A stretch of 64,000 bases of DNA from Pomacea canaliculata (taxonomy: Eukaryota > Mollusca > Gastropoda > Architaenioglossa > Ampullariidae), in assembly GCF_003073045.1 (NCBI RefSeq), contig NC_037596.1:10537950-10601949 (forward strand). Reading direction: 5' to 3'. This document shows, piece by piece, positions 1 through 10,750 of the stretch. Position 1 is the first letter of the stretch. Each line of letters opens with the position of its first letter. A program made the position numbers and the translations under genes. Under the pieces are notes generated by a model that saw only the letters and a list, made by a program, of their open reading frames with translations, was not told the DNA's origin and searched no databases.

Positions 1-110
1 ACATTACCAACATTCAGTTAAAACATCTGGAGTATCTAGCAATCGAGGCTCATAACTCTAGCTATAAAAAATGGCTTATATAATATATATAATGGGTCCC
101 TAAACTTTGA

Positions 111-3100
111 AATCGGCACCGGGATGAAGGAAGCTGTGCTCGGATCTGCAAAGTGGTTGTACATGAAGATGGAGCTTCAGATGGCATTTTGAAATTTTTG
201 TGTGTCAGACCTGCGGTCATCTTCAAGAAGGGTTTTTACAAAAAGATTAAAAACCCTGCAAATAAAAGGTTTTTTGTCATCGACGATGTTTATTTGAAGA
301 AAAAGTTCCACCGCTGCCCAGATGTGACTGGCATCTTTGACTCTATACCCATCTCCTCCACTTCCATTACAGAGGTGAATAACCGAAACTTTTTTTTAAA
401 TTAAATTACATTCAATTGTTTCATTACAATGACAGTGTTATTTTTATTTTTATATTATGTTGACATCATTGACATAGATATGTAAATATCTTATCTACAT
501 AAACTTTATAGGGGAAAGCAGAGTAATTTCAACATGCCTTTACAAAGCATTATTCTGAAAAGAATTATTTAAATATGGATTCCGCTACCCAAAGATTTGG
601 TATCCAAGCTATTTCCGGGAAGGAGGTAATTAAGATAGCGATGTTCGACTGTAGCTGTACATCCTCGTAAGAAATATAAATCTTTGTCTCTGTGTCTCTC
701 GTGTATTTAATTTTATTGAAAATGTCATGGACTTTCATTTCCTGCCAGGGTGCCTCGTCCTTTACATGTCCACTTGAAGCGGTTTAGGCAGTAAAATATT
801 CTGTTAAAATATATGTTAAATGCCTTTTATGTTCATAGTGAATGAGTATCCGTATCTATACAAAATATTTACATGTAATGTTGATCCTATGATTAATTCT
901 GTACCAGTTCTCACGACGATGGATGTGGACCCGACTGCAGTCAACACCAGGACGAGGCAACAGTGTTTTGTAGGATCAGAACAAAATGAAATGAAAGGTT
1001 GGCATCAGCGATATAGAGGGGAAACTAGATGTTACACAATTCATAATATTGAAGATGATTAGAAGCCAGTATTAACTCATGGTTGTGGTAGGGTACAATT
1101 GTTCTGGAACAATCTGGTATATTCGTGAATAATCGACAAACATTGAATCAAGGGTTAGGAGAAGAGAAATTAGTCACATGTGACAGACAAGACTGTGAAG
1201 CACACACACACACTGAGAGACGGAGGGAGAAAATATTTACTTTTAAGATCTTGGCGTTACTGACACTATAGATGCATGTTTATTATTTGAAGACATACCA
1301 TCACATTCATGAACTGTATTCATTTATTACTTCCGTTATTTTCAATTCCTCTGCCTTAGTTCCAGGCATCAAGCAGGACTTACTCGGTGCCGGCGTTTAT
1401 GAAAATCCCTGGGATGCAGGTGCGCTATTTTATAAGCTTTCGTTTAGTTTAGAGGGTCAGGAAGACCACCAGGCTGAGCGGGGACAACAATAGCCTAGTA
1501 TCCGTTGAACCTGTAAGTGCGGACTCTTACCGGTTCAAAACCAGTCTGGCGCAACATACTTCCTGCAGCTGACCACGGCGGCTGTAGAATGGGTAAAAGC
1601 TTAAAACCAACCCCCTTGCTCATCTCCCACCACTACCAAGAAAAGCCTGTATAAAATAAATTCACTCATTCTGACGATCCCTACTTTTCCGATTGTATCT
1701 TTATGTAGTTCTTCAGCTTTGTAGTTATGGTGATCTGGAATAGTATAGGTCTGGGTGTCGTGAACTAGATTCGTATAGTTGCTTAATATTAACATTTTTT
1801 TGGTCTAAATTTCAGGGGGAAATTATAGTGTCAGCAGAAACACTCTGACATCCATAAGCTTCCCTGTATTGTCAGCACATTTTATTGTTTATGACGAGTA
1901 CTTACCTATTCCTCGATGGACAGAAAACAATGTATTGAATAAAAAGAGTGAACTAGAAATTCTAAACGCCTCGTACATCTAACTCATCTATAGTATGAAA
2001 TACATTCTGTTCCCACTACCTTGTCTCTTAATTTTCAGCAGTCATTGTATTTTGCTCAAATGTTATTGTAGATGCCATGAGGCAACGATTAACATGCTTG
2101 TCACCAGTTGAGTTTATATATTTAACTCCATGTGTACAGGACTGGTTTCCTGTTACCATTATTAAACATTTGGTGCTGAATCGGTGTAAAATAACTATTT
2201 CTCTTCCACCTTCTCCTCCAAAATTGGTGTGCGTGCGCGTGTGTATTGTCATTTTTTTAAATTTTCCTTTTCTTTACCAATAAAGCTTAGTCTAGAATTT
2301 TATCTCCACCTTAAATTGCATGACTAATGTGTTTTCTAAATAATTATTAAAAGCTTCATGAGATTTGATAAAACTGTTCTCTGTCAGTACCAGCTCAAGT
2401 GATGATGGAAGAGATGGAGGCTGGGTATATACAAATACAGGAATTCGAGAACCTTGTGTATAATTCTGTGGACAACACAAAGTGGAAATCGCGGTGCGAT
2501 GGTCACCCTGGTCAAGATGATGACCGAAGCACCGAAAAAAAGAAAGAAAGAAAAGGAAGAAAACACGGAACCAAGGGTAAGTTTAACAGCCCATAACTAG
2601 ATGTGGTTCATCAATTTTAATAGCGCCGAACTTGGGTGGCTGAAAACGATTTGACATTTGACAGCTGAACACCTTGTGTTGAACTGAGAATGAATATTTT
2701 TTATTCAGAAATAATTCAACAAGTATTGAATAATATTGCTAAGGGCCTCTAAAACTTTGACCTTTGTTTTTCTGAACAGACACAGAGATGTGGTACCCGT
2801 ATTTATCAACGAAAGATTTACAAAAGATAACTTTTGATGAAGGCCAAGCAAATCAATTGTTTGCAATGGTAAGTATACCTGGTCTGTGTGTGTGAGTGCT
2901 TGGCTATGTTTGTGAGCTTGTTGTAAGTTATCATCTCTTGAATATTGTGTTTGTAAGAATTTTTTTAATTTTGTATTTTGTTGTCATTGTCATATACTTA
3001 ATATTTTTACCAGTATTTTCCCCCTTACTTCATTTACAAGAAATAATTTTTATCCAGTTGTTTTACACTCATGATATTCATTTTCACCAAACTGTAAAAC

Positions 3101-4551
3101 AGAAGTGTTTCAGAGAACAAACATTTAATTGTGAAATAATTTTAGAATAACTTTTGCAATAATTATCAGAACTATTGAAAAACAAGGTTTGTGGTCACAG
3201 AAAAAGTCTGCAATCGAAGGATCGAACGATGACATCGCGGACATCCCACGAGAGGGATCTGCACCTGTCGTCAAACATGAATACATGATGGTCGGTCTGT
3301 CGCCAAGGCAACTGAAATCCGCTTTGCACACCGACGGTGCGCACACTGCCGTGAGTTCAGATGGACAAACATTCGGCGACGGGGTGAGATCCGAATCGTC
3401 CTGCTTCCCCTCGACCCATGGCCAGGGGTGGGAAGATTTGCACGTGCACGAAGCAGTCTACTCTCTGGCGACGGTCATGCCCACCTGAGCGACTTCTTCC
3501 GCCCCACTGGCAAGCCAACACCATGAGAAAAATGTTCACGAATGAGTTTCTAAACCCTTACTCAGCAACTGTGCTTCCTGATGTAAATAGTACTTCAGCA
3601 CTTGAGTAAGAAGTAACAGATGTCCATCTCACTTTTAATTCAAAACTCGGTGAAACAAATTGCCCCTCTCATATGTGAAGATGAATCATGTATGTATTAC
3701 ATAGTTGTTATTGGTGTTTATTGGTGTGGATATATATTTCTCACTTTGTGTGTTTGTGTGGTACACATCTACCAGCTGTGTCGACTGGGGAAGTTAGCTG
3801 CGCTAATCGGGTATTGAACCAGCGAGCTCTCAGGGCGACAGCGCTTTAACCACCTGGCGATCCGCTTGTTCTGTGTGTTTGTGTGTGTGGCTTCTTCTAC
3901 ATATTATTAATCTCATCTGGAATTCTCTAGCTTATATCTGTGAGTGTAGGAAGCGCATGTATCTCCATTCTGTCCAAGTCTATGCCAAGATTTTTTTTTT
4001 CAATTAATACAGTTTGTTGTACAAATTTGAATGACTTTTATAAAGAGTGATCTCTTCCTTTCAGGGTGTGTTTAATTCTCTTGACCAAGATATTTGTATC
4101 AGCAAAGCTTTATTAACCTTCAACACGTACGTGGGAATTTTATAATAAAAGCATTCTCACCCTTTGACCTGTGTTGGGTGTTGTCTCGTGACGATAAACA
4201 GGGAAATGATAAGTGCATTGTGCGGGTGTCCTAATTTTGAGTGCATGTCCCCGAAAAGGGATAAAAGGGAAATATCCAAGAATATGAAAACCAGATGGTG
4301 CTTTGTCGTTTTCTGCACCAGTTTGTTAACCCCTACCCCTCTAAAAAAAAAAAAATGAGAGTTGATGAAACTTATGAAACTGTTTACCTTCCTGACGCCA
4401 CTGATATATTTCCGGCAGGACCTTGCCACGTCTTGTAACTACCTCCAACAATCCCAGCATGTTCATAATCTCATTCAAACAACTTTTACAAACTTTTGAT
4501 ATTCTTTTTCAGACAGAGGAGATACAAACTGGCACATTTCACAAAGTTTAA
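111..4551 (+). CDS. unrecognised multi-exon gene (gene P), 5' end outside or unclear
   Basis: I do not recognise the product. Candidate exons on + share compatible phases: 111-374 (ends ISSTSITE, donor GAG|GTGAAT), 548-625 (26 codons, NMDSATQRFGIQAISGKE, donor GAG|GTAATT), 1366-1419 (IKQDLLGAGVYENPWDA, acceptor TTCCAG, donor GCAG|GTGCGC), 2388-2576 (PAQVMMEEMEAGY, then a Lys/Arg-rich tail resembling a nuclear localisation signal), 2780-2868 (TEMWYPYLSTKDLQKITF, donor ATG|GTAAGT), 4065-4126 (GVFNSLDQDICISKALL, donor AC|GTACGT) and 4419-4551 (PSMFIISFKQLLQTFDILF, stop TAA). From 1366 onward the phases chain 1,1,0,2 without a stop, which is the best support. A link exon between 625 and 1366 (perhaps near 931-990) is unresolved. 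AATAAA at 5046-5051 is a candidate polyA signal. The gene converges on gene A. The middle of the 2388-2576 exon differs between the two assembly copies. Confidence 0.5.
1480..1610 (+). repeat. tRNA-derived SINE
   Basis: A perfect Pol III B box GGTTCAAAACC lies at 1532-1542, and an A-box-like TAGCCTAGTAT at 1491-1501 is 41 bases upstream, the spacing found in tRNA genes. The tail GGCTGTAGAATGGGTA is a motif that recurs in invertebrate SINEs. It lies in an intron of gene P. The other assembly copy has it at about 20320-20455. The family was not identified by name. Confidence 0.7.
3189..3535. other. CpG-rich segment inside an intron of gene P
   Basis: This stretch is richer in G+C and CpG than the flanking AT-rich intron, and + has an open frame of about 99 codons (3189-3488). 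The second assembly copy does not keep that frame because of indels. No family was recognised and no splice sites link it to gene P. It may be an old repeat or a misread exon. Confidence 0.3.
3776..3872 (-). repeat. tRNA-derived SINE
   Basis: On minus there is a perfect B box GGTTCAATACC (3820-3810), preceded by a Leu/Ser-tRNA-like D arm containing CAGGTGGTTAAAGCGC, with about 40 bases between an A-box-like start and the B box. It sits in an intron of gene P, antisense to it. The other assembly copy has it at about 22806-22925. Confidence 0.65.
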
Positions 4552-6175
4552 TTTTTAATTCTTATCAAAGCAAACCTTGCGTGGAAATTTATAAAGTATT
4601 CGGTAGTTACCACAGTATGCACTTACAGAAATACTTCAAAAATTCACAAAAATGAAGAATATTATTTTTTTTTCAAATCACACTGTGTCTCTCCAACAAG
4701 CAGTCTATTTATCATTTAGTCATCCAATCAATTATTCAAAACATCAAGATAATTACATGTATATACATATTGACGTCCGTTAAGTATCATTCACTTTGGG
4801 ACTCACCATGTGTACATTACCCTTTACAATTAACAAAAAAATGAGATCACTTCTTTAAAAGTTGCTACAATGCGCTTCTAAACGCTACACAAAATTTCAA
4901 ATTAAAATAACAACATGGCTTTATATATATATAGATAGATACACATACTTCTCAAAACATTGACATCCATTCAAAAATGTGATTTTTATATTGGAATATT
5001 TTTAATACCTACAAAGTGGTATATATATATATAGAGAGAGTTTTTAATAAACTTTCTACTACATTAGATTTAAATATATATATATAGTATTGTTTCTGTC
5101 CTATATTTTTGCATTCTCATTTCTCTCTCCTTTGTACATCTTTGCTGGGGAAGAAGCACTTCTGTTGTGATATTTTCTTTATTCAATGAACAGTAAAATA
5201 TGTTTATCTTACTGACACAATTGTCAAGAGGTAAATGAAATTCTGACACAAAGCGCATGCACTGTTGGTTTTGAATATCATCAAAAACTCTTTTTCATAC
5301 TAAATACTCAATGCGCTTTACACAAAAAAAGCACGGACGCACGCAACCTACCAAGCAAAATAGATGATTGGAAAATTCTAAAGTAGATTAAACGATGTTT
5401 AGCTAAAAGCTGCTCGAACACACACACGTGTTTACATATTGAAACAAACAGGTGCATGCTGGAGCGGACATTCATGTGAGCAAAGAATGTTTAATGTTTC
5501 CGTTTGCCCATTGTTCACATAAGATGTGAGAAATATCGAGTTACCGAGCTGAATAAGAATGCATACTGGCAGACAGTGGCTGCTATGGAAGTAATTACAT
5601 TTTTCCCTCAAAGGTCTGCCCCACATTCGCAGACCTACTGGCCGGCAGTCAAAAAAATGAAGTTCATCTAATAAGTCCAGTGATGATATTTTTATTTAAA
5701 ATGTTACAGCACAATTGGCAGGGATTTGATCATTTGAATATCAAATTTTATTTTCATTTCTTTTTTTCTTTTTTTTTGGTATACACGCTTTGATTTCCGT
5801 GTGTGTGTGTGTTTGCTTTAACTTGTTGACTCCACAAGTAGGGATAGAGAAAGCGTTGAGATTTGGGTTAAGGTTTAAGTGTAGGTTTTTGTTCTGGCAG
5901 ATTGTTTGAGCAGATGAAATTCTCTGTTGAGGTCAAGATTTTGTAGTTGGGCACCGTGCTGGGTTCTTCACACGTGCGTAGAATTTCGTGTGAAAAGTAT
6001 CCTCACATCTGCAATGTTCGATGACTTTTAGACCATGTCACCATTTGACCCCTCGCACGAGTTGACCGACTAAAGCCAAGAGTCGATTCTATTACCTCTA
6101 TGTGATTGTTCAGGTACCATTCTCTTCCAGTCTTGTTGTTTGCTCCACGTTGTCTCAGGTCAGTGAGGCTCAGGG
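4552..6175. other. convergent intergenic region and 3' UTRs
   Basis: No gene was seen here. Candidate polyA signals are AATAAA at 5046-5051 on + (gene P) and AATAAA at 5696-5691 on - (gene A). The rest is AT-rich with short TATATA runs at about 4922-4934, 5020-5032 and 5074-5087. Confidence 0.6.
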
Positions 6176-8954
6176 TCATCTAACTTGACGAAGGAGTGAC
6201 CTCCCCAGCCAAAACCATTCATTGATCTCCGGGGTGACATCAATGCCTGCCGACAGGTTGACCTCTCGTTTGCCCTCTTGTGTTGCGCTGGCATAAAGTG
6301 TCTGAAAGTGGATTACTTCCCTTTACATACTGGCTGACAGTTACTGCATGCGGATTGCTTCCCTTTAAATACTGGCAGACAGTGGGTGCATGCGGATTGC
6401 TTCCCTTTACACAAGAGCATACAGTGGAATACAGCCTTGGCTTCATACTTCACATAATAACGATAATTGTTTACACTGGCGAGCTATTCAAGGGAGATTA
6501 TTTCTCTCAAAGGCGGGAGGGGGAAGCTGCCTAAATTACATGCACTGTGTTCGGGGAAAGAATTTATTTTCCTTTCACAATCCGACATGCACGGCCTAAA
6601 ATGTGTTCTTATATTCCCAATGTTTATTATTACAATATTCATTTATTCTATAGATTCGTTAGCTACAGATTAATTTGAATTTTTTCATCGCTATTTTCGA
6701 CACAAAGCTCAAGTGACATTTTTGTCTTGTCTCTTTCAATATTCAGCTAAGAATCTGTTTGTCTAGGTCTGCAAACCGCTTTGCCGGAATAATTTTCAAC
6801 AATGAACCTATTTGACAATCATGTTCACGTTTCATTTATGCTTAACTAAATTCAGATTATTTTTACAAAAATGGAAATCCCTTTACACATTGCGATATAG
6901 GCTCTGGAGAAGACACACACACACACCTTTCGTTCTTAGTGAGTAGATGGGGAGGAAGGAGTAAACAGAAATCCCCCGCATCCTCCTCCAAAGGTGAGGA
7001 GGTGCAGAGAAGCATCTTCATCGACACATGGAACAGGTTCGATCTCCACCCACCTGTTGGTCTGTAGAGCACAGGTGACGTTGAAACAGGAAGAAGGTGA
7101 CAGTCCGCCTGTACTCCGCACAGAACGTCACCATGGCAACGCGAGCTCCTAGGAACATCCCGCCTCCCACCCACACGCGGTCCGTGTAGAAGATGTCGCG
7201 CGGCGTCAGGCTGAAGTCAGGACGAAACACCTGATCACGTGATGAAAGCCAGAAAACTGTGAATGAACTTTGTGTTCATTTATTTACACATCTACATTTT
7301 TTTTTATTCTTCTGTCTCTCCGCAGGCATTATACGGATATACATATAAATGTTTGTGCTATGTATGTACTTATGTCTTAAAAAAAACAATCGAAGTTTAG
7401 ATAAAAGGTGAAGAGGTAGTGAAAGACGAAAAACCTAAATAATTACAAGTATATAAAAATGGTTTTAAATAACATTTATATTAGCATTTACTTTTAAACT
7501 AAAATTAATATTTTAAGCTGTAAGATTGTGGAATAGAGAGCGGGGTGGAGAGAGAGACATAAAAGCTCAAATTTTGAGAAATTAATAAACAGAATAGCTT
7601 CGTTCACCTGATTAAACAACACTTTAGTCTCGCTTATTTCCTTCGGGGGTGTGACACAGTAGTCTGCTGTTGTGTTCCCCAAGTCACGGAAGTACCCGAT
7701 GTCTATCCAAGCCACGAACTGTGACGTCACCAGGGGTGGATGTCGTGACATGGCGTCCTCTAGACACGCGTACTTCGAGTGCATGGCACAAGAATATTCG
7801 GGTACTTCTGTGTTGGGTGGATAGTTCGGGTAGTCTTGCTTGGAGTACAGGCGAGCGATTGGGTCTCTCAGTTTGAATGACCACAGTTCAGACCTGCAAT
7901 AAATAAACACCTCTGTGTGAATGTGTTTGTGTGACTACATCTTTGTCTAGATGACGGTAGGTGTATGTCTGTCTGAATGTGTGATTGTGTATGTGTGAAT
8001 ACATCTTTGTGTGAATACATCTTTGTCTAGATGTGTGACTCCATCTTTTCACCTGCCTGTTGACGACTATGATGTGAGTAAGATCAGGAACCATTCCTGA
8101 CCGCAGGCTCCCGATGTGTTGTGCAAACTTCTGAGAGTCGGTGTAAAACACGAGGCGGTTGAAAACATGGCGAAAGGCTTCACTCCACGAGAGGTAGTCT
8201 TCCACTGTGCGCCGTTCCTCCCCTTTCACGAACTCTCCTAAATCGAAGAACGCAGAAACGAGAGTGAGGCCCACTTCGGGGCAAGGATTCCTCAGTATTG
8301 TCAAGCTTCCGACGAGTGTTCCACGTTTCTGAAATGTATTGTCTTCACTTCATATCTGTAATATCTTGTGTTCATGGTTAACAGTAATATTAACTAAAAG
8401 GTTAACAATACGCAAGACTGATTTCTTTGGTTAGTATGTCAGCTTGTATTCATAGGTTCCAAAGGTATGTTCTCTGAAGTTGTTCCTCCCCGTTTCTCTC
8501 TCTCTCTCTCTCACACTCTCTCTCTCTCTCGTAAGTGGCCATGTTTCTTTATTAAGCTTATATATATATTACAAAGTTTTAACTTTTCACATGCTACCAA
8601 TGTCAAGAAAAAAACGAATAATTTTGCTGGAGGAAGGTATACAACAATAAATTACAAAAATCCATATTTATTTTGAGAATGTACAAATTCATGACAATAT
8701 CTTTACCACATCTCTCTTTCTCACTCATCTCTCTCTCTCACACACACACACAGAGAAATGAGCGAATGTAAACAGTGGATGTTCCAGTTACTTACCTCCG
8801 TTCTGCTTGTATCGTCTGCCTTGTGAAGACTTGAATATCTTCCCTCAAGATTGTCAAACTTCCCAATATTATAAACACTCAGCAGAACACCACATAACAT
8901 CAGGCCTGTCAGACATAGCAATGAAGTCCTCAACATCCTACGGATTGTTTTCAT
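6176..8954 (-). CDS. HtrL/YibB-domain type II membrane protein (gene A), glycosyltransferase-like
   Basis: Five coding exons: 8954-8796, 8328-8057, 7893-7608, 7230-7054 and 6301-6176, giving about 339 residues with a TGA stop. Exon 1 has a short basic stretch (KTIRR), then a hydrophobic segment at about residues 9-27, a signal anchor suggesting a Golgi/ER luminal enzyme. The domain carries LTLVSAFFDLG, LVFYTDSQKFA, CAMHSKYACLEDA, FVAWIDIGYFRD and RVWVGGGMF, a motif order that I recognise from the HtrL/YibB family (Pfam HtrL_YibB), related by fold to glycosyltransferases; substrate unknown. Intron phases are 0,2,0,0. Exons 3 and 4 equal gene B in length (286 and 177 nt). Intron 2 needs a GC donor (AACAG|GCAGGT): the nearby GT donor would bring in an immediate stop in exon 3. 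Gene B lies 1.8 kb upstream on the same strand and is a tandem paralogue. Confidence 0.85.
8051..8058 (-). other. inferred GC splice donor, gene A intron 2
   Basis: On minus the sequence reads CAACAG|GCAGGT. Splitting after AACAG leaves two bases of an Arg codon, completed by the G at 7893 to continue RSELWSFKLRD. Gene B splits the same Arg codon with a normal GT donor (GATCG|GTAAGT). Using the GT four bases downstream gives GTC TGA at once in exon 3. GC-AG introns are a known minor class. The second assembly copy has the same bases at 27280-27284. Confidence 0.7.
8494..8530. repeat. (TC)n microsatellite
   Basis: CT repeats interrupted by one CACA, within gene A intron 1. Array length differs in the other copy (about 27718-27754). 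A second short (TC)n(CA)n tract lies at 8728-8752. Confidence 0.9.
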
Positions 8955-10534
8955 CTTCTAGTACCCTCCTCCTTTTTTGCTTTGTTTAATAATTTGTTGT
9001 GGTCTTTGTAATTCCTCTGGTCCAGTTATTTTGGCTGTTCTAACTTCACGGATGTTAGAATCCACTAGAAGTTGGGTCAAAACTATCGTGAAACTTCGAT
9101 TCATCACTAAATTTTCTTTATTAAAATTTTAATTCCGTCTTTAATTCAGACAGCACTTGCTGGACGGGGAAGCACTTCTGTTCAGATTTGTACTCGCATG
9201 GCGAAGTGATGGAAAGTGTTTTTAAGGGAACCTACATCAGTAAATTCCTTTGTTCGTCTTTGCAATTTCGGTTCCGAGAAGTTGATACCACGTGATCTGT
9301 GGAGGCTGTTTTCGCTTCCCTGTTGTTCCTGTCTAGTAAATCTTGAGTGAATTTACAGGGAACTTCCGATTTCGTGCAAAGTGTTGTCCATTTTCAGGAA
9401 ATGTTTAAATACTTCGATAAGGAACTGGCAGCACAGCTTAGACACCCTAGTGTTTACTTCTGGTAAACTGTTGGGGACAAATTTATTTTTATGGAAGTAG
9501 AGCCGGAATCATTCGACGCTGAGATACAGAAGATCCGGAATAATTGTTGCTAAGAAGCTGCACTACTGTTGATATGGTGGTGATATTATGATGATATGGT
9601 GATGTTATCGAGATGATATGGTGATCTTATCTTGATGATACAGTGACGCGAATGTCGTCTTTTGACAATCTGTTTTAAAGTATTTATGGGTAATATGAAA
9701 ACTTGGGACCAAACAAATAATCAGATATTACATAACAACATATAGAAATGCGTATTAAGTGAAAGTTTATGGTGCAAAGAGAGACAAAAGAAGTAGAGAG
9801 CGAGGCAGACACAGAAGGACATATGAGATAACAAACAGTGAACTAAATCAGATTCACTTTATTTATTCATCATCTTTTTTATTCCAAGAAACTCTGTGCA
9901 TGTGTGTGTGTGTGTGCGCGCGCGTGCAGGAGGGAGATTTTGTGTCACAAGACCCTTTCAACAATTTTTACTATTTGGCAGGGGACAAAACAGTTTATCA
10001 CTGGTAGCTGAAAGGATTTTATTTTAGCGAACACTTCACTGTGCAAAAACTTTCTTAGTCTTCGAAAAACCTTTGGAATCGAGAGGTTTGACTGCCTGGC
10101 AGCCGAGATCATAGATGTCCAGCTAGCAGTTAGCAAGGCACTAGTTTCCTCGAAAAGCCCCTAAAAATACAAACATTTGCACATCACAACACAAAAATTG
10201 TTGTAGAATAGCAATAACCTACAAAAAGGGAGATAATCCATTGGCACAAAAGTACACGGTTATTTCCCCTGGAGTCATAAATAAGTGAAGACGGGTTCAA
10301 CATCCCAAGACGAGGACGGATTTCCTCTGGAGAACAAACATTGATTTATATTTAATCATATGAACCAATTTGTCAACAGTATTTTTCCACTTTTTTACAT
10401 TTCTCTGTCTCTCCTGTGTACAGTGCCGGACTAGATTTGCACCCTGATCATAAATACTGAAGTGGCGACTGCCACTCGACTTGAAAAGCCATAAAAATTC
10501 TTATCTTCACATCAGCTAATCCTCTAGAAACCCT

Positions 10535-10600
10535 AGCACTCAGTGGCCCAGCGGTCATCAAGCACATACATCCTGCTTGCCAGGGTTCGACGACGATCAT
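10535..10600 (+). repeat. tRNA-derived SINE head
   Basis: A perfect A box TGGCCCAGCGG at 10544-10554 is followed 40 bases later by a near-perfect B box GGTTCGACGAC at 10584-10594. A GAC/GAT microsatellite (10632-10662) follows, perhaps grown from the SINE tail. The other assembly copy has it at about 29735-29795. It lies in the presumed 3' UTR of gene B, in the opposite orientation. Confidence 0.65.
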
Positions 10601-10631
10601 GACTGAGGACTCTTGACTCTGGTGACTCTTG

Positions 10632-10662
10632 AGGACGACGACGACGACGACGATGATGATGA
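10632..10662. repeat. (GAC)n/(GAT)n microsatellite
   Basis: Short GAC array running into GAT. In the other assembly copy (29808-29850) the array is longer with alternating GACGAT units, so length varies between the two versions. Confidence 0.9.
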
Positions 10663-10750
10663 AAGGTTACTGCACGTAGCTTTCAGATCTCAACCTTCTT
10701 CCAGATGTATTTCCATAGTTTCCAGACTAAAGTTTCTAGTAGAGTAGGGA

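Larger units (their letters stand above)
8955..10750. other. 5' flank of gene A and 3' flank of gene B
   Basis: No coding gene was seen. It should hold the gene A promoter and the gene B 3' UTR. AATAAA on minus at 10023-10018 is a candidate polyA signal for gene B, giving a 3' UTR of about 730 bases that would contain the SINE at 10535-10600. Imperfect GATGATATGGT repeats lie at 9573-9645 and a (TG)n(CG)n tract at 9899-9926. Confidence 0.5.
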
